A stretch of DNA of 5,766 nt from Burkholderiales bacterium (GTDB lineage Bacteria; Pseudomonadota; Gammaproteobacteria; Burkholderiales; JACMKV01): the NCBI GenBank assembly GCA_014379915.1, contig JACMKV010000090.1, forward strand, positions 1 to 5,766, in the 5' to 3' direction. Positions 1 to 4,660 of this stretch are shown one piece after another. The notes under the pieces are model-generated. The model was not told where the DNA came from, did not search any database, and was given only the letters and a program-made list of their open reading frames with translations. The first letter of the stretch is position 1, and each line of letters opens with the position of its first letter. The position numbers were made by a program, and so were the translations under genes.

Positions 1-770
1 AGACGCGAAGGCAGCGCGAGCACGCCGAGCGCAGCCAGGCTCAGGGTTATCGAATGCGCAATCGTGAACGCCGTGACGATTTTGAAGACATCCATGAAAG
101 CTAACCGGAAACGCTGAACCGCCAGCCAACGTTTTTGATCACGGCACAGGACCGCGGGCAGCAATAGCGCGACCAGAAACAGAATATGATCGAAGCCGAT
201 CCAGATATGCCAGACGCCTTCGCGGCCAAAATCGAAAAACTGCCGCCAGCGGCTGATGTCGCTCAATACGAAGTTCTGACTGGCGGTTTCCGGGCTGAAC
301 ACAGCGCTGCCCGTCGCATTCCGGGCCGCCAGACGCAGTAAGCCGCGATGCTGCGGGTCGAGGTCGAAGAACAGCGCATAGCTGACCGCAAGCTTTTGCG
401 GTGCGGCGGGGCAGGACGCCGCAAATTTCAGAACCGTGTAAGCGCCGTCGCTGTGATTGTCGACCAATTGCTCGCCGATCCTGAGCGGACACGCTCCGCC
501 ATCGCCGCTGATTTTCAGGCGAGCGGCAGCATAGGCGGCGATCTCATCGTGTTGCTCGCGCAACTCGCCCCAGGTGATCGTACCGTCGTCATCGCTGTCG
601 AGGCCGATCGCATAATCGAGATCGCGCAGCGCGATATCCCATTGTCCTGAGATCGTATCCTCCGCGACCGCGATTGTCAGGTAACTGTCGCTGGGCTTGT
701 GCGCGTGCGCGGAATGCGCCAGGACAAGGTAGGCGAGCACGAGCAGCAGCGCGGCCAGGGCGCGCGTCAT
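1..770 (-). CDS. HupE/UreJ_2-type membrane protein, C-terminus cut by window edge
   Basis: 256 residues are visible and the frame is open at the window edge. Residues 1-23 look like a signal peptide ending AHA, so the mature protein would start HKPSDSYL, as I recall for this family. Residues 24-175 form a periplasmic domain with an EF-hand-like loop at 58-69 (D58, D60, D62, G63, I65, E69), two cysteines (C94, C120) that could pair, and a DPQHRGLLRL stretch at 138-147. The membrane part begins near 185 with the family signature HIWIGFDHILFL (H188, D194, H195), and a second helix carries H239 in TAFTIAHSITLSLA. HupE/UreJ relatives are associated with nickel or cobalt import, but the substrate here is unknown. 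The ATG overlaps the stop codon of the TPR gene (ATGA) and has no good Shine-Dalgarno sequence, so translation is probably coupled. The remaining helices lie outside the window. Confidence 0.88.
   Translation of the reverse strand, partial: MTRALAALLLVLAYLVLAHSAHAHKPSDSYLTIAVAEDTISGQWDIALRDLDYAIGLDSDDDGTITWGELREQHDEIAAYAAARLKISGDGGACPLRIGEQLVDNHSDGAYTVLKFAASCPAAPQKLAVSYALFFDLDPQHRGLLRLAARNATGSAVFSPETASQNFVLSDISRWRQFFDFGREGVWHIWIGFDHILFLVALLLPAVLCRDQKRWLAVQRFRLAFMDVFKIVTAFTIAHSITLSLAALGVLALPSR
564..599 (-). other. EF-hand-type calcium-binding loop within the HupE-like protein
   Basis: Residues 58-69 read DSDDDGTITWGE. This matches the 12-residue EF-hand loop pattern: Asp at positions 1, 3 and 5, Gly at 6, Ile at 8, Glu at 12. 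It lies in the predicted periplasmic domain. Only one loop is visible, whereas EF-hands usually work in pairs, so binding is inferred from the pattern alone. Confidence 0.7.
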
Positions 771-1951
771 GATCCGCGGCTTTGCAGTCGTTGCACTAGG
801 GGCGCCAGATTTGCATCCTCCAACCTGGTTCGTGCGAGCCAGTCGAGCACCGGCCTGGCGGCGTCTGGTTTGTTGGCGGCCGCCGCGGCTTCGAGAAAAA
901 TGCGCGCGTCGGCGGGCTCGCGCTGCACTTCCCAATTGGCCTGCGCGAGCTGCAGCGCGGCTTCGGGTTCGCGCAATAAATGCAGCGTGAAACGCGCTTC
1001 TTCGCGCCGGTGCACAGTGTCCCCGCGCATCCGGCTGGCCTTGAAACGCGCTTTCAGCGCGGCGCTGTGCTGCGCGAGATTGGCAGAACTTGTTACCTGT
1101 TCAGCCAGCGCCAGCCGCAACAGCAGCGCATCGGCGCGCGTCTCGTCGTTTAGAAGATCGATGACTTCCGCGGGCCGCTTGCGGTCGAGTAAAAAATCCG
1201 CGTATGCGCCTTTCAGATAACTGTCGGGATTACCGAGCGCGAGAGCGTCCTGGAAATGTTTTTCGGCGGCGTCGACTTTGCCGAGACGCGCGGCCATCTC
1301 TCCGAGCGCGCTCAAAATCCAGATTTTTTCAGCGGGGCTCGCGGTATCGGAATGGTTGAAAATGACGCGCAAGGTTTCATATGCACGCGGGGCCTGACCG
1401 CTAAGGCTCGCGATATTGCTCATGCACATGGCAAGCACCAATTCGCCGACGATGCCGCGCAGTCGCTCGCAACTTTGTCTGGCTTCGGCGTATTCGCCGC
1501 GCACTTGCAGAATCACCGCGCGCGTCAGCCAGGCTTGCGCATTGTCCGGCTGTTGTCGCAGCACTTCGGCGAGATCGGCGAGCGCCGCATCGAAATGGTG
1601 ATTGCTTTGCAGTACGGTCGCACGCAGCACGAGGACGGGCAGCGGCGGCGAGGACAGATTCCACCACGGAGCCAGAGCCGCTTGCGCATAACCGAGATAA
1701 CGCGGATCGGCCTCAGCGCGGGATTGTTCTATGTAGCGGCGCGCTACATGTAGAGCGAGCTCGAGATTTTGCGGATTTTTGCGCAGCTCTGTGCGCATCG
1801 CGCGCAGCTCGCGTGCTGCCGGATTCGCCGCTTGCGCGCGTAGCGTTTCGACGATTTGCGCATCGTATTTTGGAGTGAAGGGCGCGGCCTTGCTTGCGTT
1901 GATCAGACTAGCCGCCAAAAGCAGCGAATACAGAAGTGTTCGGGAAATCAC
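767..1951 (-). CDS. Periplasmic tetratricopeptide-repeat protein
   Basis: 394 residues. Residues 1-22 form a signal peptide (hydrophobic core LLYSLLLAASLI, cleavage after SKA), so the protein should act in the periplasm. Mature residues are largely helical with TPR character. The clearest repeats run about 104-137 (VLVLRATVLQSNHHFDAAL, ending QPDNAQ) and 138-165 (AWLTRAVILQVRGEYAEA), with another near 207-270 (ALGEMAARLGKVDAAEKHF, then AYADFLLDRKRP). A DPRYLGYAQAALAPWW block at 82-97 resembles one I recall in TPR proteins encoded beside HupE-like genes. TPRs bind protein partners, so a scaffold or chaperone for the downstream membrane protein is plausible but inferred. The start is GTG at 1951, chosen because the signal peptide begins there and a Shine-Dalgarno sequence precedes it. 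The stop overlaps the next gene by four bases, indicating an operon. Confidence 0.88.
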   Translation of the reverse strand: MISRTLLYSLLLAASLINASKAAPFTPKYDAQIVETLRAQAANPAARELRAMRTELRKNPQNLELALHVARRYIEQSRAEADPRYLGYAQAALAPWWNLSSPPLPVLVLRATVLQSNHHFDAALADLAEVLRQQPDNAQAWLTRAVILQVRGEYAEARQSCERLRGIVGELVLAMCMSNIASLSGQAPRAYETLRVIFNHSDTASPAEKIWILSALGEMAARLGKVDAAEKHFQDALALGNPDSYLKGAYADFLLDRKRPAEVIDLLNDETRADALLLRLALAEQVTSSANLAQHSAALKARFKASRMRGDTVHRREEARFTLHLLREPEAALQLAQANWEVQREPADARIFLEAAAAANKPDAARPVLDWLARTRLEDANLAPLVQRLQSRGS

Positions 1952-1959
1952 TTAAAGAA

Positions 1960-1965
1960 CCCTCT
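1960..1965 (-). promoter_or_regulatory. Ribosome binding site supporting the GTG start of the TPR gene
   Basis: The minus strand reads AGAGGG, then 8 bases, then GTG. This spacing is normal and supports the non-ATG start, which also gives a complete signal peptide. Confidence 0.65.
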
Positions 1966-1993
1966 GATTAAGTTGTCATCGCCGCGCAAGCGG

Positions 1994-2022
1994 AATATAG
2001 AGTTTTCTTAACTATCTGACTC
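1994..2022 (-). promoter_or_regulatory. Weak candidate sigma-70 promoter for the TPR-HupE unit
   Basis: On the minus strand TATATT (1999-1994, five of six against TATAAT) follows GAGTCA (2022-2017, three of six against TTGACA) with a 17-base spacer. Transcription would start near 1987 and leave a leader of about 36 bases. The -35 box lies inside one arm of the long inverted repeat at 2010-2141. The terminator at 2162-2189 implies that some promoter is needed in this spacer, but this match is weak. Confidence 0.28.
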
Positions 2023-2141
2023 TGTACACTCTTCTGGATTTCCGCCGCAGCCCGTCCTCGAATGCCCTAATCGGGAGGGGAGTGATCGCGATGAGGACTT
2101 ATCCAGAGTGATTAAATTCTGAAAGTTTGAGTCAGGTAGTT
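2010..2141. repeat. Long nested imperfect inverted repeat between two operons
   Basis: Three nested arm pairs are visible. The outer pair is 2010-2022 with 2129-2141 (12 of 13 complementary, the other a G-T pair). The middle pair is 2027-2039 with 2101-2110 (ten pairs with a three-base bulge). The inner pair is 2054-2059 with 2093-2098 (GTCCTC/GAGGAC). A small CCCT/AGGG pairing (2065-2068 with 2076-2079) sits in the apex. The element fills most of the spacer between the terminator and the TPR gene. It could be a small non-autonomous mobile element, a structured leader RNA or a regulator-binding region. I saw no obvious target-site duplication at its ends. Confidence 0.6.
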
Positions 2142-2161
2142 TGGCAGACAATTCTAAAGGC

Positions 2162-2189
2162 AAAAAAACGGGGCAGCTCACGCTACCCC
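2162..2189 (-). terminator. Rho-independent terminator after the lipoprotein gene
   Basis: On the minus strand GGGGTAGC, loop GTGA, GCTGCCCC forms an 8-pair stem (one G-T) and is followed by one G and seven Ts. It lies 22 bases after the lipoprotein stop codon, so it should end the DUF4331-lipoprotein transcript and separate it from the TPR-HupE unit. Confidence 0.9.
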
Positions 2190-2211
2190 CAACTGGTGAA
2201 ACTGATAGACC

Positions 2212-2433
2212 TTAGATCGTGTCCGGTTCGGTGGCATCCGAAGTATCGAGCGCGATGCCGTCTATATCTTGCGGTTCGGCGGTGTCCGACGCGTTGTTGA
2301 TGATGCTCTGCACGCTTTGGATGAATGACTGCTGGGTGGCCGGCGGCGTATTACCGCCGCCGTTATCATCGCCACCGCAAGCGGTGACGAGCGCCACCAC
2401 CGCCAGCGCGACCAGTATGCGTATGTGTTTCAT
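2212..2433 (-). CDS. Small exported lipoprotein encoded next to the DUF4331 gene
   Basis: 73 residues from the chosen start. Residues 1-18 are a lipoprotein signal peptide (MKHIR, then a hydrophobic core) with lipobox VTAC, so C19 would be lipidated. The +2 residue is Gly, not Asp, which fits outer-membrane sorting by the general rule. A Gly/Asp/Asn/Pro-rich linker (20-33) leads to a short predicted helix (36-47, SFIQSVQSIINN). The acidic tail holds two related motifs, SDTAEPQDI (49-57) and SDATEPDTI (65-73). An in-frame ATG six bases upstream is less likely because the Shine-Dalgarno sequence abuts it directly. The gene starts 29 bases after the DUF4331 stop and is followed by a terminator, so the two are probably co-transcribed. 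I do not recognise a named family or function. Similar short lipoproteins beside DUF4331 genes are a recollection only. Confidence 0.8.
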   Translation of the reverse strand: MKHIRILVALAVVALVTACGGDDNGGGNTPPATQQSFIQSVQSIINNASDTAEPQDIDGIALDTSDATEPDTI

Positions 2434-2439
2434 GCTCAT

Positions 2440-2445
2440 CTCCTT
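2440..2445 (-). promoter_or_regulatory. Ribosome binding site that selects the second ATG of the lipoprotein gene
   Basis: The minus strand reads AAGGAG directly followed by ATGAGCATG. The first ATG (2439) has zero spacing from the Shine-Dalgarno sequence. The second (2433) has six bases, a normal distance, so the start is placed at 2433. Confidence 0.7.
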
Positions 2446-2462
2446 GTGACTACGCTACTGGA

Positions 2463-3998
2463 CTAGGGAGCAGCTGTGCCCAACACACCATTTAGCTCGT
2501 TAGGCGAACCCGGCAGCGGCGTTTTGAGGTACGGGAAGGTGACGTCGAACTGGCTTTGATTGATCAATGCGCCATCCGTGTAGGGCAAATTCGCACTCGT
2601 CGGCGGTTTGCTTGCATCCGGCAACAAGAAACCCATCGCTACCCTCAATTCAATGTCAGTAATGTCATCGCCAGGACGTCTGCCGTTTGGAAAACCGGCG
2701 GGATCGCAACTTGGGTTGTCCAGCTTAGGCGCGCCGTTCACGAAGCATAATGCAGCGCCAAGATCGTTTTGCTGGGCTGCGGGAGTAACCGCTACAGCGG
2801 TGTTCAAACGCAGCATTTCCGACGCGACCACATTAGGCGGTTGATTGACGCCCTGAACCCCTGTCAGGAAAGTTGCGACGAGATCGGTCCGTGGAAAAAC
2901 TTGCGGCGCTCTAACTCCGGCAGAGCCGAACAGAATCTCGAGCAGCGCCGGCAAGGTCGGATTTGTCACATAGTCCGCGAATTGTCCGTCGTTTTCGGGC
3001 TTGCTCGAATTGAACTTGTCCTTGTCCTTGAGGCCGATCACAACCTCGTTGACCAGCGGTGAGCCCAAACGCGAAACCTGCGCCCACGGACCGCCTTCCT
3101 TACTGGCCGAAGTGATGTTGCTGCCGGGGTTCCGGTTGATCAGGCGACCCTGGCGCACACTTGCCGTGCTCCAGACACCGATGATCGGCTGATTGGCGTT
3201 TTGGGTCACACACGAGGTAGGCACTTCAAGCGCGATGCTCGTCACGTTTTTATCGTCGAGCGCATTGCCTTGCCCATCCCGAGCGCCGATCGGGTCGAGA
3301 TTGACCAAGTCGAACAGTTCGCCGAGGTTGACCGCAAAGCCTTCCTTGCGCTGGCCGACAAATACCCTGGCGCCTGTCGCGCTGCAGCCGGGAATGGCAA
3401 TGTTGTAGATATGGGCGTTCGCGTAGGCGGCGTAATCGGGAATCGATTTGTTGCCGAAATTGTCGATCGGTTTTTCGAACGTCGACGCGTTGCCCGCCGT
3501 GTTGGTCACCGCGGTACGCTCTCCGGAACGACGATTGCCTCGTACGACGTTGACCTGATAGGTTTCGCGAATCTGTGAATTCGGCGAGTTCATTTCGGTA
3601 ACCGTTGCGGGATTACGCAGCGCAATGGAAACTGATTTTCCGCCGATCGTCAGCGGAATGTCCTTCAGTTCATTTGTGAAACGGAATTGAAACGTTATAT
3701 CTTCCTTGGCGTCGCCGTTGTTGTCGACGTGGATTTCATACAGCGCCTCGGGGTCGAGAAAGAAAAAATTCGGGCCGCCGTAAGCGTCCTGTACCGGGTA
3801 AAAATTCGAGATTAGCGTCACGAAACCATCGCGGCCGCTCTCATAGCTGCGAAATGCGTAAACGTCGGTGTTATCGACTTTGCGCAGCTCGGTGACGAAC
3901 GGCGCTTCGGCATGGCTGGAAGCCAGCGCCGATCCAGCGCAAGCGAGCGCGCTGGCCAACAGTGTTAGCCGCATAGATGTTTTAAATCGGTCGAGCAT
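2463..3998 (-). CDS. Exported DUF4331 family protein
   Basis: 511 residues, apparently complete. Residues 1-26 are a signal peptide (hydrophobic core then GSALA), so the protein is periplasmic or secreted. The mature N-terminus SSHAEAP corresponds to the DUF4331 hallmark SSHREAP, with Ala in place of the usual Arg. Further family blocks are DNTDVYAFRSYESGRDGFV (42-60), YGGPNFFFLDPEALYEIHVD (73-92), the acidic loop DNNGDAKED (92-100) followed by ITFQFRF, then GRRPGDDITDIELR (439-452) and a C-terminal FPYLKTPLPGSP (488-499). Four mature cysteines could form disulfides. The biochemical role of the family is not established. The start at 3998 has an ideal AAGGAG seven bases upstream (4006-4011). 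It heads a two-gene unit with the lipoprotein and lies downstream of a TonB receptor on the same strand, which suggests a shared extracytoplasmic task. Confidence 0.92.
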   Translation of the reverse strand: MLDRFKTSMRLTLLASALACAGSALASSHAEAPFVTELRKVDNTDVYAFRSYESGRDGFVTLISNFYPVQDAYGGPNFFFLDPEALYEIHVDNNGDAKEDITFQFRFTNELKDIPLTIGGKSVSIALRNPATVTEMNSPNSQIRETYQVNVVRGNRRSGERTAVTNTAGNASTFEKPIDNFGNKSIPDYAAYANAHIYNIAIPGCSATGARVFVGQRKEGFAVNLGELFDLVNLDPIGARDGQGNALDDKNVTSIALEVPTSCVTQNANQPIIGVWSTASVRQGRLINRNPGSNITSASKEGGPWAQVSRLGSPLVNEVVIGLKDKDKFNSSKPENDGQFADYVTNPTLPALLEILFGSAGVRAPQVFPRTDLVATFLTGVQGVNQPPNVVASEMLRLNTAVAVTPAAQQNDLGAALCFVNGAPKLDNPSCDPAGFPNGRRPGDDITDIELRVAMGFLLPDASKPPTSANLPYTDGALINQSQFDVTFPYLKTPLPGSPNELNGVLGTAAP

Positions 3999-4067
3999 TT
4001 TTGATCTCCTTGATATGTAACTCGGGGGCGGAAAAAGTGCGGGGGTTACCCAACTGATCGTACGCTG

Positions 4068-4082
4068 CCGGACTCAGTCTGG
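4068..4082. repeat. Odd palindrome upstream of the DUF4331 gene
   Basis: CCGGACT, central C, AGTCTGG: seven-base arms with one G-T mismatch, 70 bases upstream of the DUF4331 ATG. CTGC (4065-4068) and GCAG (4085-4088) extend the symmetry if two bases bulge. It could be an operator half-site pair or a leader hairpin. No regulator is encoded in the window to match it. Confidence 0.4.
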
Positions 4083-4094
4083 ATGCAGCAAGGG

Positions 4095-4127
4095 CCGAAT
4101 GCTCGCCGCCGATTCGGCAAACGAATC
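4095..4127 (-). promoter_or_regulatory. Two mutually exclusive hairpins in the presumed DUF4331 leader
   Basis: GATTCG/CGAATC (4111-4116 with 4122-4127, loop of 5) is a perfect six-pair stem. CCGAAT/ATTCGG (4095-4100 with 4112-4117, loop of 11) is another, and both use the segment at 4111-4117. Alternative pairing of this kind can serve as an RNA switch. No U-tract terminator follows, and I recognise no known riboswitch class. Confidence 0.3.
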
Positions 4128-4217
4128 ATCCGTCAGCTAGGCGCTGCCGATCATGCGTTCTCTCTCTCCTTGGCATCAGGGCGTAAAGCTCGGTGCTGCC
4201 ATAAAAACTACGATACT

Positions 4218-4239
4218 GATGCAGATTTGGATGCAGATT
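4218..4239. repeat. Tandem direct repeat GATGCAGATT with 12-base period
   Basis: Exact ten-base copies lie at 4218-4227 and 4230-4239. A third GATGCAG occurs at 4082-4088. A helical-turn-like spacing upstream of DUF4331 could suit a binding protein, but the repeat is short. The rest of 3999-4500 holds only small inverted repeats (ATCGG/CCGAT at 4361-4374; CGCGCGT/ACGCGCG at 4383-4389 with 4406-4412) and no supported gene. Confidence 0.4.
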
Positions 4240-4500
4240 CTTCGAGCGACAGAGGATTCTGGTTGATCCAGGCTCAGCAATGAAAAAAGCCGAGCAGCTT
4301 GCGCTACTCCGCGTGAAAAGCCGATTCCATTCCGGCCTGAAAAAAACCCAGTCCCGCGTAATCGGAAAACCGATAACTTCCACGCGCGTTTTCTTTGAAG
4401 TTGTTACGCGCGGATTTGCAATTTCCACCGATAGCGCAGAGCGCGGTCCCAATCCGATGCACCTCGATCGTCGCTCATGTTTCAAATGCAGGTCTTTGCT

Positions 4501-4567
4501 GCAGAGGCCACAGAGTTTGCCGAGCGGGCCGAAGGCCCGTTTTTGAGCTTTTCTCTGTGATCTCTGC
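4501..4567. repeat. CACAGAG-type palindromic repeat, copy B, with internal GC hairpin
   Basis: Arms 4501-4515 (GCAGAGGCCACAGAG) and 4553-4567 are 13 of 15 complementary. The interior carries a six-pair GC stem CGGGCC-GAA-GGCCCG (4525-4539) followed by five Ts (4540-4544). That looks like a terminator on the plus strand, but no plus-strand gene precedes it, so it is more likely part of the repeat. I recall dispersed CACAGAG-rich repeats in many Gram-negative genomes. Copy number here cannot be seen. Confidence 0.65.
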
Positions 4568-4593
4568 GGTTTTTGCTTTTTTGAATCTCTCAA

Positions 4594-4646
4594 GCCACAG
4601 AGTTCACAGATCAAAGCAAATCGCTCACTTTGCGTTTTCTCTGTGT
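4594..4646. repeat. CACAGAG-type palindromic repeat, copy A, just after the receptor gene
   Basis: CACAGAG (4596-4602) and CTCTGTG (4639-4645) flank an inner GCAAA/TTTGC stem (4616-4620 with 4629-4633, loop of 8). On the minus strand both copies begin CACAGAGAAAA and end AACTCTGTGGC, so A and B are tandem units with different interiors. Copy A ends about 15 bases from the receptor stop codon, so its hairpin may shape the 3' end of that transcript. Confidence 0.6.
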
Positions 4647-4660
4647 TCTTCGTGATCGTC

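Noticed and set aside
2434..2439. Upstream ATG giving a 75-residue lipoprotein
   Set aside because: The Shine-Dalgarno sequence touches this ATG with no spacing, while the ATG two codons later has six bases and a more typical lipoprotein N-terminus.
3999..4300. Cobalamin or other known riboswitch upstream of DUF4331
   Set aside because: I looked for conserved boxes such as the cobalamin core and found none. Only generic short stems are visible.
4525..4544. Plus-strand hairpin followed by five Ts, looking like a terminator
   Set aside because: No plus-strand gene lies upstream to be terminated, and on the minus strand no T-tract follows. It is treated as the core of the palindromic repeat instead.
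4126..4614. 162-residue minus-strand open frame across the repeat region, beginning MICELCGLRDSKK
   Set aside because: It translates the CACAGAG repeats themselves, giving low-complexity Cys/Arg-rich sequence of the type such repeats produce spuriously. It has no domain and no sound ribosome site.
4501..4646. CRISPR array
   Set aside because: Only two repeat units are present, each is an inverted-repeat palindrome with unequal interior, and no regular direct repeat-spacer pattern or cas gene is seen.
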